The position numbers and the translations under genes are program-made. Below, piece after piece: positions 31,358-42,900 of a stretch of 64,000 nucleotides of DNA (within the stretch, counting starts at the first letter, position 1; each line of letters begins with the position of its first letter). Below the pieces are notes generated by a model that saw only the letters and a program-made list of their open reading frames with translations, was not told where the DNA came from and did not search any database. The DNA comes from Botryosphaeria dothidea (Eukaryota > Ascomycota > Dothideomycetes > Botryosphaeriales > Botryosphaeriaceae). The stretch is taken from assembly GCA_011503125.2 (NCBI GenBank), contig WWBZ02000022.1, positions 3,534,001 to 3,598,000 on the forward strand, in the 5' to 3' direction.

Positions 31358-32912
31358 ATGGACAAGTACAAGGAGTATCTAGCAGTAAATGTGCTCCAGG
31401 AAAACCGTCCTGTATGTCTTAATTCTCTCATCCCGCGGACTCGTTTCTAACTTGCTCTGCAGATCACCTACAGGCTGCTGAGCCGCGAGCTGAAGGTCCA
31501 TGTTCACCAAGCAAAACAGTGCGGACTACACTGAATCTGCTACTGGCCATGGCTGACCCTACCACGCAGAATGCTCTACCACTTCCACGCAACAGAAAAC
31601 GAGAAGAACCATGGCTCCGTCCATGCTACCTACGCCATCATCGGCACCAAGCTACCGCAGCCCGCACTGCAAACAAACGGTAGCCATGCACACGCCGACG
31701 AGGACGTCCCGATGCGCAGCAGCCCAATTCCTAGCTCTTTGCCCGACGCTCCCGAAGACAATGAAGAGAGTAGTCCGAAGGTTACATCGATAACATTGGT
31801 GAGGGAAGAAGACCTGGATAGGACCAAGGCGAAATTTGAAGAGATTACTTCACTTCATGTCTACAGTGTCGAGCCTGTTTCGCCCAAGGACCTCCAGATT
31901 CTGTCTGAGTGCAGCCGCCAGGTTGTCGAGAAGTGCTCTAACGAAAACCCACTCGAGGCTTGGAAGACATACGGCTCTATACATTATCCCCATGCGAAAA
32001 GGCGGACACTGGGAATCAAACCACAAGGCCCAGCACCCGTCGCTACAAGTGCCGCAGCAAAGACGGCTCCGCGACCCAGCACTACCGCTGTTTCGAAGAC
32101 GAAGGATGCGCAAGCTAAGGACGGCGAAGCGCAAAAGGGCTCTCGATCCTCTGCACTGCAGGTCGACGCTGCCGCACTGCCAAATAAAAAGGGAGACAAG
32201 CCAAATCTTAAGAAAGAAGCATCCAACATCTTCGCATCTTTCGCAAAAACGCAGCCAAAGAAAAAGATGGCAGGCTCCGGAACTTCTACACCGGCTGCCA
32301 AATCAGCGGAGCAAAGTCAAGCTGAGGATGAGCCTATGAAGGATGCCTCCGACGAAGAAGGTGAGGATGATGATGTGGTCCTCACTGGCTCCAACCAGAG
32401 GTCCAAGGAGGAGGCAAGCGAGGCTGTGAAGAAGGTCAGGGCCGAACGTGAGGCAAGAGAGAAGAAACTGCGAGAGATGATGGACGACGATGACGACGAT
32501 GATGACGATGATACACCGATGGGGGATGCACCTGCTGCCGCTGCTCCCGAGGAGCCAGAAGAAACGGCCGTGGATCCCCCAGCAGAGCCAGAGCCTAAAC
32601 CTGAACCAGAGAAGAAAGAGGAAGTTACGGTCTCAAATGGCCGCAGGAGGGGAAGGAGACGGGTAATGAAGAAGCGGACATTCCAGGATGCAGAGGGCTA
32701 CTTTGGTAAGTTTTCCAGGGTTTCGGAGACGAACATGATCTGACAGTAGTTGTGCAGTCACAAAAGAAGAGCCTGTTTGGGAATCCTTCTCTGAGGACGA
32801 GCCTCAACCAAAGAAGCCGAAGCCTGCACCTGCAGCGACCACAAAGCCGAAGAAGGGCGCTGGCGAGCAAGGCCAGGGGAACATCATGTCCTTCTTCGCA
32901 AAGAGGCCGTAG
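31358..32912 (+). CDS. cdc27: DNA polymerase delta subunit Cdc27/POLD3
   Basis: Third subunit of the replicative polymerase delta, linking it to PCNA. Exons 31358-31411, 31463-31518, 31570-32705 and 32758-32912 give 466 aa. The N-terminal ~140 residues form the winged-helix region that binds the B-subunit (ITYRLLSRELKVHVHQAKQM then LYHFHATEN). The rest is low-complexity, Lys/Glu/Pro-rich, with a run of ten Asp near residue 360. The extreme C-terminus GNIMSFFAKRP, preceded by Gln, is a textbook PCNA-interacting PIP box (Q-x2-I-x2-FF). All three introns are 51-52 bp. In this family the fold is conserved only at the N-terminus and at the PIP box, and both are seen. Confidence 0.93.
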
Positions 32913-34542
32913 TAATCGAGCAGCAACTGGGGTGGAGTTCAGTGCATTGTGGGAATGAACTAGGCTGTTTTCATATACTGGGCGGCTAAGAGTGTCTCCA
33001 GAAAGGCAGTTGCTTAACGATCGCAAGCTCCAAAAAAATGGCGCCAGAACAGACCCGAGCAATAGTAAATGAGCAACACTCGATGCCTAGGGTGAAGAAG
33101 AATGAAGAATAGGAAATATCAGATACCCGGGAATCGACCCTGTTATAGTTCAATTTTTAAGAGACTTTGTGAGGAGACTGTCCAGCATGAAGTCAGGAAG
33201 CACATTTCTGGACATCGTGGTAAAGATTACCTAGAAATCTAAGGATGGCTCCAAACTTAAAATCAATGCTACGGATGCACCTCCAATTTCGACAGTGCTC
33301 AACACACTGGTATATTTTACACGCACCCCAATTTGCCAACGCAGAAGATTCGGCCACGAATAATCTACAAAACCTTCAGCACAAGCAACGTATCATCCCT
33401 GATTGTCCGATCAGCGTGCACATCCTCAAAGTAAGCTTCATGCCGATACTAGCCAAACATTTCGGATTTGATCGAAAACAAGCAGAAAAATAAAACGATA
33501 AATTTGAGAACAATCTTGCGGAAAGGGAAGCAGAAGAAACCGGGACAAGAAATTCCCACTGGATAAGACTTACCGCAGCAAGGACACTGCTCCTTTTTCA
33601 CCAATTTTTATCTCACTGGGAGACGCTGCATTTCCACGTATACCTGCTCCCTTGAGCCTCAGTCTCGGTTCTCTTGGAGCATCCATTGGTTCCGCATAAA
33701 TGGGCAAGATGTTCCACCTGTGGCCTCGCGGAGGTGAGATAGAGTTGCAATGAGGTAGTCCACACCTGGGGTTGATACGCGTGGAATTAATTGATACGGA
33801 GTGAGAAAATGGGAGACCATGAATATTTGATTCAGGGGTTCGACAAGAGAGTTCTGAGGCGTGTTTGCAACGAATGTGAAGACCAGGAAGCTGATGGCCA
33901 CATTTTGTGTAGACTGCTGTTATCGATCTTGTCATGGGAGTAGTAGCAGTGTTGGACATGGTGGGTGGCAGATCGTGCAGGTGATGCGGCACTTCGGTTA
34001 TCGGAGTCCGGCTCAGGAAATGTAGTCTTCACTGTTGCTGTCAACAGTAAATGTAATGGGTGACCTATCCAACGAGCGGGTCCTGACACTGCTACTTCTG
34101 GCTAAAAAAAAGCCCAAGAAAAAGGAAGGGGCTAAATGAGCATAGAGCTTTTGCTCCTCTGTAATAACACATTTCACCTTCTGGTTACATGTCCAACAGA
34201 TCGCATGCTGTAAAAATACGTGGAGTGGGAGATAAAGGTGCGAAATCGGATACACAGGTGCACTAGAATGCGGTGGTGTGGAGTAAGGCCTATTTGCTTC
34301 GCCACATGATGATTCCATGGCATCAAACCTAAAGCATGGGAAAACAATTATGCACATGTTCCGGAATCGGAGCTGCCCGTTACAAGCAGTGACATGAATG
34401 AATAGGAACTCAATGCATGTCACGAACTTCATCGCATTAGCCAACCTGCACCGTGTGGGGAGGCTAAGTGGTCTTTATGTCATGTACCAGGTGGTCGTCC
34501 CCGTACAACGCATGCCATCCTCTCCTCGCCGCATGGGTTGCT
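32913..34542. other. 1.6-kb intergenic region between convergent genes
   Basis: It holds AT-rich sequence with several open frames up to 143 codons on the minus strand, none with a recognisable motif or convincing splice structure. No hairpin repeat was found here. Confidence 0.55.
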
Positions 34543-36103
34543 TTAATCGACATCCATATTTCCCGAACCACCCTGCTTTCCTTCCTCCTCCACAGTTTTC
34601 TTCACTCCTTTGAGGAATGCTTCTACCGCATCACCACCACCAAGCGGGACGCCGCTGTGACGCATGAAACCCCCGTTCTCGACCTTGATCTTCAGTGCCT
34701 CGCTGACACTCGGCAGACCGCCATCCCTTAGAGCAACCGTCAAGCTGGACAAGCTTTGATGTAGCTGTGGAGAGCGGAGGACGCGCTTCAGGATGTCCTT
34801 CTTTTGCGTTATGCTGAGGGCTTGGATTGCTGCTTGAACGGTCTCGGAGTTGGGTTCGGCATCGGATAGATCGGCGCCTTCTTGGGCAAGGAGAAGAATC
34901 GCGGGAGGAATGTGGGAGAGAAGCGCGTCGATGAATGCGGTGTCGCCGGTCTCGATAACCGGGATGGTGTTGGTGGAAGAGAGGAGATCGGCTAGTGTTG
35001 TGAACAGGTTGCCCTGAGCTTGCGACGCGCTACCACCTGAGCCACCCGAATTCAGAGAGTTGAGGAAATTTTGAACAATTGCGGACGCGTCATTTTGCCT
35101 GCCACTTTCAATAAGTTAGCCTCTTGTTCTGCGCGCAATCGCGATGTCGTGCATAAATGCGGCATGGGCTTCAGGTGCGGATTCGAGACAGCATCACCGC
35201 CTGTGTGGCTATCCGCATTCAATTCGCACTCTACGTTACACATGAAGCTGATGGGGGAAAGTGCCCATTCCAGGCAACTTCCCACGTCCACTATGATGCA
35301 GCAATATTGGTATGCCCTCAGAACGCCGTGCCAAGACGCCTCATGAAATCGAGAAGTGACCTACGCTCGAGCTCCGTCGGCACCTCCCTCGCGTGCCTCT
35401 TCACCCTCCTCCCTGACGTCGCCGCCTGTGGCACCGGCGCCAGCGCCACCACTGCCTTGCCTGTGGCGTTCGTTGCCGCCAGGAGCATCCTCCATTGTCT
35501 CATCATCATCATCTCCGCCACTGGGCGGGTTCTGAACCTGGCGCAACTCATCCTGAACATCAATCTCCTCGCCAGAGAGTAGCATATCAACAATCTGGCC
35601 AATTTTCAGATCTCTCGGGCTAAACCAGTTGGCGTCGCCGTTGGGATGCTGGCTCTTGGACTGCAGCCAGAAGAGGTGGCGCTGCGAGCTGGAAGAGAAC
35701 TTGAGGACGAAGATACGGCCGTCGGTCGGGGATCTGAGGTTCTCAGAGTCGGAGTTGTCCTCTTTGCCGGTGTAGGGGACGAAGGAGCCATCGCCAGGGA
35801 TCATGAGCAGGTCGAGCTCCGGGTCGTTGACCGACGCTGACCGCGGACGCCAGCAGAAGTGGCAAAGCTCTGCGGTGAATGTTAGGATGGCAAGCAGTGC
35901 AGCAGTAAATAGACAGTGCATCATACCATCGCCAATGTAGAGGTAAACGTAGCCAGGCGTCTGGACAGCCTTGACCTTCCAAGGGTCGGAGCTCGTCTAC
36001 AACAGGCATCAGCTATCTGTTCTGCGGGCGAAACAAAGCGGAAACAACTTACGTCGACCTCGCACTTGCCGGCCTTGAAGGTGATCAGCGGGGCTATCGA
36101 CAT
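34543..36103 (-). CDS. rpn13: Proteasome ubiquitin receptor Rpn13/ADRM1
   Basis: Subunit of the 19S regulatory particle that binds ubiquitin and activates the UCH37-type deubiquitinase where present. Exons 36103-36053, 35996-35927, 35869-35365 and 35098-34543 give 393 aa. The N-terminal Pru domain is clear: PLITFKAGKCEVD, VKAVQTPGYVYLYIGDE, LCHFCWRPR, RIFVLKFSSSSQRHLFWLQS. A Gly/Glu-rich linker (GGAGAGATGGD) follows. The C-terminal ~130 residues form a helical DEUBAD-type domain (FIDALLSHIPPAILLLAQ, LKRVLRSPQLHQSLSSLTVAL). Yeast Rpn13 lacks that second domain, so this is the full animal-like layout. Intron 3 is long (266 bp). Its acceptor is the one that keeps the frame into QNDASAIVQNFLNSL. 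Confidence 0.93.
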
Positions 36104-36455
36104 GATGGATGGTTGTGTGCGTGTGGGGTTGGTGGTGGGGTGCGGAGGAGAGGTGAGGCTGCCGCGAGTACTCAAGACGCAGCTGGATCAAAGGCAACGT
36201 CAGGGCAAGCTCCCAGACGCGCAGCAGCAGCGGTTGCGCAGCTCGGACCGGCGTGCGGGCATCATGGGCTTGGCGGGATCACTGCGGGCCAATGGCACGC
36301 TGCTCGGCTCGGGCCCGGAAAAACGCGCACGGAACCGCTCACCACACGATCAATTTGAACTTCGCTTGCGAGCATTGTGACGGGCTCGACGACGACGACG
36401 ACTCAACACCCACCGATCCCTACCCCCGACCGGATTATCCAGACCACCATCCGAA
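36104..36455. promoter_or_regulatory. Bidirectional promoter region of rpn13 and rpl6
   Basis: A 352-bp head-to-head spacer between a proteasome and a ribosomal protein gene. A CCAAT box (GGGCCAATGG) lies near 36286. The rpl6 side has a long C/A-rich leader just before the start. Confidence 0.65.
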
Positions 36456-37308
36456 ATGTCGGCTCCCCAGGCTACGACCAAGAAGTTCGGCAAGGGCGAG
36501 AGGACCATCCCTCACCCCTCCGAGAAGGCCGCCAAGTACTACCCGGCTGAGGACGAGAAGCTGCCCCGCAAGGTACGCGCATTTGAATGAGAGCAGAGCG
36601 AGAAAGAGGAGGAAATGCAGGCTGGGTGTGGGCGGAATTGCAGTTTATAGCTGCGAGCGCAACTGCGCGCGCTTTGCCCGAGCTCCCAGCAGTGCTCCGA
36701 GTTCGAGAAATGCGGACCACACAACAACACCAAAAACTGACGTTTCCGCTCTTCCGCAGGTCCGCAAGTCCATCCGTCCCGCCAAGCCGCGTGCCTCCCT
36801 CCAGCCCGGTACCGTCCTCATCCTCCTCGCTGGCCGCTTCCGCGGCAAGCGCGTCGTCCTCCTCAAGCACCTGCCCCAGGGTGTTCTCCTCGTCACCGGT
36901 CCATTCAAGGTCAACGGCGTCCCTCTCAGGAGAGTCAACGCCCGCTATGTCATCGCCACCTCCACCAAGGTTGACCTGAGCGGCATCGACTCTGGCGTCG
37001 TCGACAAGGTCGGCGCCGACGGCTACTTCGTCAAGGACAAGAAGGACAAGAAGGCCAGCGAGGAGGCTTTCTTCAAGCAGGGCGAGAAGCCCGAGGTCAG
37101 TAGTGCTGGAACTGAACAATTGGCGGGGGACTGAGACTGACGACATAACTAGGCCCGCAAGCCCGCCAGCACTCGTGTTGAGGACCAGAGGTCAGTCGAC
37201 AAGGCCATCCTTGCCAACATTAAGAAGAGCGACCCGTACCTCGTGAGCTACCTCGGTTCGACCTTCAGCCTGCGCAAGGGCGACAAGCCCCACGCCATGG
37301 TTTTCTAA
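36456..37308 (+). CDS. rpl6: 60S ribosomal protein eL6
   Basis: Large-subunit ribosomal protein. Exons 36456-36572, 36760-37095 and 37153-37308 give 202 aa, the typical fungal length. The segment [20 protein letters not shown] is followed by the KOW-like strand [20 protein letters not shown], then [21 protein letters not shown], the usual eL6 core. The C-terminus [20 protein letters not shown] is the family end. The first intron (187 bp) is the long 5'-proximal type seen in ribosomal protein genes. The codon choice is strongly C-ending at third positions compared with the neighbouring hydroxylase-like gene, as expected for high expression. Confidence 0.96.
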
Positions 37309-37645
37309 GCGATCCGTCGGAGGAGTCTGGGATGACGTGGATGAGTGGATGCGGATATCCAACAACCGGCCTGCTGCGGCCGTAATAGCAGGTTTCCATG
37401 GCACGGCGATGGTTAAGGAGGGTTCGGTCTGCATTTCCAGAGATATTGTACTGCGAGGCTGAATTCCACAAAAAAACATCCGAGATGCTATTTGGCGCTT
37501 CTGGTTCTCTATTTCAATGACACAAAAAGAATGGACATTGAAGGCCGTTAGAGCAATATACAAACGAGACTCCCAACACCAAAGGAAGGATCTAAACCGC
37601 TGCGTCCCCTTACGCATCTCATTATCTTCATCCCTGTTACTATCA
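37309..37645. other. Short convergent intergenic region
   Basis: The 3' flanks of rpl6 and of the minus-strand membrane protein meet here. Nothing else is seen. Confidence 0.6.
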
Positions 37646-38845
37646 CTATTTCTTCCCCCTTCCTTTGCTGCGTCTGTTCTTAATCCTTGACCCCAGGTTG
37701 TCCACCGCATCACTAGCGTTATCGATCGCGTTATTCGCCTTCTCCGGCACGTTGTGCTTCTCTAGCTCGTCCCGCATATCCTCCACGACATCGCCGCCGA
37801 TCGTTGTTCCGTGCACCCAATCCAATAGACCCCATGGCGCGAAGTTCCCTTGTCCTTCTGTCAAGAGATGGGCGTCTGCGCGTCGAGCCATTCCGCTCAG
37901 TATGATTGTTGAGGGGAGGACAGAATACCCAGAGTACACAAGAGCCTCTTCCAGCGAAATTAGGGCAAACAACAACTGATATGTCAGAATATGGAAGCGG
38001 AAGACAACGGCTGGGAGATACAATGGCAACCAGCGGTGCAACAGCCAGGCGATTGGGTGATCGTAGTTGGCAACGAATGAATATGGGGCGCGGTTGCTGC
38101 TTAATTGCCAGTTGCGATGCCAACGTGCGATATAACCCTTCCCATGGAGAACATGCCGATGAATGTAATATTGCAGGATCTGTACTAAGTGTGAGTATAA
38201 TGTCCCTCAAGCTAACCGTGAGAAAGGGCTTGGGAATGGAGATTGTTTCTTGCAGTGTATAGCAGCACCATTCAGGATGCACCAACATGTGGCTCGCCCG
38301 GCAGAATGCCTCTGAGTTTGCACTAGCTTTATCCGCGAATGGAGGGAAATGCTTACCCCTCTTATAAGAAATCCTTTCGCGATATCTTTGGCCAAGCCCC
38401 ATGGCAGTGGCAGCCTCGTGACAATTTTGAGTGCGCTCTTCACCCTGAGCACTTTCGTTGCCAGTAAGTCAATTCCCACCTGAAGAGCTATGCCCAGAAC
38501 CACGTTGAACGTGCTCCACCCAACAACTTTCAAGATGCCCTTAGGCCCCCTAAAGCCTCTGGATCCACTGCGCCCGGGCAGAGCAATCTGACCCTGGGCT
38601 TTTATGGCCACGGCAAGGCTGGGCACAGCGGCGTCGAACAAGAGAAATAGCGTGGAGGGCAAGAGGTAGAAGAGCAGCCGGACGGCAAGCAAGCCGAACG
38701 CCTCGACCCGCAGTGGCGGGTGAGAGAGAACCAGGGTTGACCATGTTAGGTAAAAGAATAGGAGATTGAGCGAAGTTGAGTAGTTGGAGTAGATTGGGAG
38801 GAGAGCGGCGCTGATTAGCGGCAAGCCGAGAAGTGTGTCCAGCAT
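37646..38845 (-). CDS. Fatty-acid-hydroxylase-like membrane protein, degenerate His boxes
   Basis: Two exons, 38845-38357 and 38179-37646, give 340 aa. There are at least four hydrophobic segments (LLGLPLISAALLPIYS, SLNLLFFYLTWSTLVLS, LLAVRLLFYLLPSTLFLLF, VVGWSTFNVVLGIALQVGI), then YYIHRHVLHG, RWHRNWQ, VANYDHPIAWLLHRWLP and DAHLLTEGQGNFAPWGLLDW. The order and spacing recall the ER membrane di-iron hydroxylase superfamily, whose three boxes are HX3-4H, HX2-3HH and HX2-3HH. Here the second and third boxes have lost paired histidines, so metal binding is doubtful. The C-terminal 40 residues are polar and basic. Joining the exons gives FLIRGILQYYIHRHV, which fits family sequence as I remember it. 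I am confident in the gene, less in any enzymatic role. Confidence 0.75.
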
Positions 38846-39967
38846 GCTTGCGACGACGGCCCGTAGGTACGCGTAATATTAATGGGCTCTGATATTGGTG
38901 GTGGTGATGTCTTGGATTCGTTGGCGGCTAGATAGTCCCGATTGAGTAGGCGTATAGCGAGAATGCGCTGAGATCCGCGAGCACACTAGGGTCCCCTGGT
39001 ATGGCGGCACCGGAAGTTTGTAGAGGTAGGAAAGAATTGGCTGTCGCAAATTGAGTGCCTTGCATAGTACTTCAGCAAGACTGATGCTGGGCGAGGGTCA
39101 AAGAGGGCAGCTATTGAGAGGTAGTACAAGGCTGGAAGTTGGAGATAAAAGATGGTGTTGAGCTTGAACTTGGTTTGCTATGACGTCGCACGCTCGTCGC
39201 ATGCACGTGCACGTGCGGGCTGCGTGACCCCGGGAAATTCCTCTAGCCTCATTTGGCGCCCGCGTGCATGCCATTTCTCGCTTCGTCGGTTAGCAAACCG
39301 TCGCGACAAAAGCTGCTCTAGGAGGAGACGGGACAATTGTCCGTATGTAAATGCGTTTGCCGAATGGCCACCTCGAATTATCAGCTTCACGCGAGGACGC
39401 ACCCTGCACCGACCTGACAATGAAAAGCGCGTGCTGAGCCGGGTGACCGAGTCCTTCGGGATCTCTGTACGAAAATGCTGGAGGGACGCAACGAGAATGT
39501 CTGCCGCAGTGACCTGCAGGGGGTTGCCGCATGCTGCATTGAATCTTGACGAGCGTTCTGCAAGCTATCTCGCAGAGTCTTCGCGAAAGGATTTAGACTA
39601 TATTTGCGGTCCCTAGATCCATACGCGCAATTTCGAAGGGTCTTAGTGCATGCCGTGCCCCTGTCGGCCCGTCGATCATGGGCTTGGGCTCTCTCCGTCG
39701 GGTGCGCGTACTCTCCCTGACGCGAATTATCAGTCAATCGCAACGCCCCCTCCTTAGGTGATTTACTGTCCACAGCACTGCTCGCGCAAGCAGAGTGTGG
39801 TTCCTGTGGCAGCGCGCCGATACTCTCGTCCTGCGCGCGCCGCTCCGCGACACACATCATGCAGCCAGCTCCAAACTCCCACGCAGCCACCGACCCCAGA
39901 GGAAGCATCCCGACCTCCTACTGATTCCCTCCCTTGCGTCGCTTTTGCCCAAGCAAGCCGGCCCACC
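38846..39967. other. 1.1-kb divergent intergenic region
   Basis: This contains the promoters of the membrane protein gene (minus) and the hydrolase gene (plus). The plus-strand frame is open from 39758 but lacks domain sequence before 39968. No repeat or RNA gene was seen. Confidence 0.55.
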
Positions 39968-42900
39968 ATGGAGGATCCTCCGCGCGCGACTTCGCTGGAC
40001 AACGCGCGGAAGCGCCGTTCGCTGCCCACCTCGAATCCCGCGACTCGAGAAACTCCTCGCCGTTCCGGTAACCGCACACGTCCGAAACCTGCGTCGCCCG
40101 AAGTCATATCCTCACTCATCGACTCGCTATCCGCCATATCGCTCCCCGCACAAGACCATTTCGAGAACCTGCCGCGCATCGGCGGCGACGTGGGCGTCAG
40201 CTACTCGGTGCCCGCTAGCCCCGCGCCATGGCAGCCTGGGTTTCAGAATGGCGGTGGGGGTTTTGGCATGGAATACGGGGTTTATAGGCATGAACGCTGG
40301 CAGGAAGAGAGGAAGAACGACCCGGAACTTGACGATGCCGCCGAACCGCCGGTCATCAAGACCGCCCCACCGCCGTCAGGCTATTCACCGATCACCGCCC
40401 CGACCAAAAACAAACGCGACAAGGAAGGCAGCTCGCTCAAAAACTACATCCTCTCCACCTCCAAGAGCTGCAGCTCGCTGAATTCGAAGCATTCGAGCAA
40501 CAAGGATGATGCGAGCAGCATCGCAAGCAGCATAACGAGGGGTCTTCGTCGCCACTCCACAAACAGCAGGGCGTCGCTGGAAAGCAAGCGCAGTGCCACG
40601 AAAGCGCGCAGTTTGGGGTATGCAAGCTCGCGCGAGCGACTGCGCAGCCGGGACAGCGACTCGATCGGCATCAACAGCCCGCCGTCGGCTTTGTGGTCTC
40701 CTCCGAAGAACACGTCTGGCCCACCCAGCCCGCGAAAACCATCACTACAGTCCTTGAGAGGTTCCAGGATTGATGAGGCTCCATGCGAAGGACCTTCTAC
40801 CCCGCCACGGAAACCTAGGCACAGACCAACACCCATCAACACCACCCCCGGTCCTGCGGAAGCTGAAGAACGCGGACCGAGATGGCCAGATGACTCCATC
40901 CCGTCAAGAACTTCCAGTCTCAGGCACCAGTCTCAGAGCCCGGCCAAGCACAAGCGAATAAGCTCAAGGTCTCGCAGTAGGGCGCACTCCAGGACGAGGA
41001 CTGTTATCGAAGAAGACGAGCCGATGGAGCCCTCGCCCGAATCTAAAGAAAAGGGAAAGCAGAAAGCAGACGAGTCGGAGCCAGAAGAGGACACTCATGT
41101 CACAAGGCGCATCAAAGAGCTCAAAAAGCAGAAAGAATTGCGCGAGAAGGAGGCCAGCAGCTTGCGCCTCGACGTCGATGGCGAAGTTCAGGAGCAACCC
41201 CGCCTATCGCCCAGCATGCGGACCCCGCTTTCTCCAATCACTCGCGCACTAGGAGCTGATGAGCAGCGTCCAATCGAAGAGTCTCTCGCAAAGGCTCACA
41301 GAATGCTTGGGCTTGCCCCAACCGAAATACGACGTTCACTGACGAGCCCCTTACCCCTAGGGGATGATGAACAACCGATGCAGCTTGAACAGAATGGAGT
41401 CTTGAAAAACGATGTGGAGAACGAACTACCGATAGATTACAAGCTTGCATTACAGTCGTTGGACCGTACTGAGAGCGAAAAGACCGTATCAAGTTACCCG
41501 AGCAATCGCCTTTCGCTTGCATCCATGGGTCGGAGCCACACAATCGCCGGTCGCCCTTCAGCTGGCAATAATAATACCATGTCAGCCATCATGAAAGAGC
41601 GTAACAAGCGGTCATTGGAAGAGGCGGCACAGAAACTGGACTTGCAAATAAATTTCGACACGCCGTCCGGATCACGAGCGCCGTCTCGAGCTGCGAGCGC
41701 TGAGTCTGCACCGTCTTCGAGACAGTCGCTTTTTGTGTCATCGACGTCGAGTTTGAAAAGGTCTAACTCAAGCGCCAACGCCAAGAAAAAGCGATGGTCC
41801 CACCCAGACATTCCCCTGAAAGCTGAGCAGAAACACAACGCGAAAGTCGAACAGATGAAAAGAGATTCGATGCAGGTGAAGTCACCGATCAAGTCGCCCC
41901 AAGTTCCGGAGGCCGTTCTGGAGGAACCCCTTCGGCCAACAAGCGGAGATTCCATCGACGACGATGTCGATGCGTTCCTCTATTCGCCCCGTTTGACGCA
42001 GAAGGTCCGCGAGCCAAACACTGGACGGACGATTTGTTTCTCTGAAGTGGGCGACCCGGAGGGTTTTGCAGTTTTTGTTTGCGTTGGAATGGGATTGACC
42101 CGCTACGTTACTGCCTTCTACGACGAGCTGGCGACGTCTCTGAAGCTGAGGCTGATCACTCCAGATCGACCTGGCGTAGGAGAGTCTCAATCCGATCCTC
42201 ACGGGACACCTCTCAGTTGGCCTGGTAAGTGGAACTTAATGTTTTGTGAGAACGGTTCATTGACAAGCTTCTTTGCAGACGATGTCCTCTGCATTTGCCA
42301 GGCGCTCAAGATTACCAAATTTTCAATTATGGCGCATTCAGCCGGTGCCATTTACGCTCTAGCAACAGCATTGCGAATGCCGCAACACATTCGGGGTCGC
42401 GTGCATCTCCTTGCCCCGTGGATACCCCCCTCACAAATGACTGCAGTCGGCCTTCCTGTGAATGCGCAGACGCCAGAACGCCAACTCCCAAGAGCTCAGC
42501 GGTTCCTTCGGGTTCTCCCAACACCTCTGTTAAAGGTGGCAAATTCCAGCTTCATGAGCGCAACTTCAGCTAGCATTACCAGGAGCGTACCAAAGTCGCC
42601 TCAGCGAGTGAAGCGAAGAAGTTATGTTGCAGGGCAACAAGGTCCAACTCCGCGCGTTTCGGTAGCTGCGAATAAGAATCGCGAGTCCATGATGCTGATG
42701 GACCGTGTCTTGCCCAATGGAAGCGCTCTCGAAATAGCCGCCAGTAACCCGGACGACCCGAACCATGAAGCCGCAGCACAGGCGAAGGCGGCTATGACCC
42801 TGGTAGAACAAGAAAGACGGCGCGAATACGACACGAGATTAACGCTGTCGGTGTGGGACATGGCAACTACGAATGCTAACCCTGCGGTCGACCTTCTCGT

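Noticed and set aside
39758..39967. Upstream in-frame start for the alpha/beta hydrolase
   Set aside because: The 70 extra codons look like leader sequence, and the Met at 39968 has a near-perfect start context.
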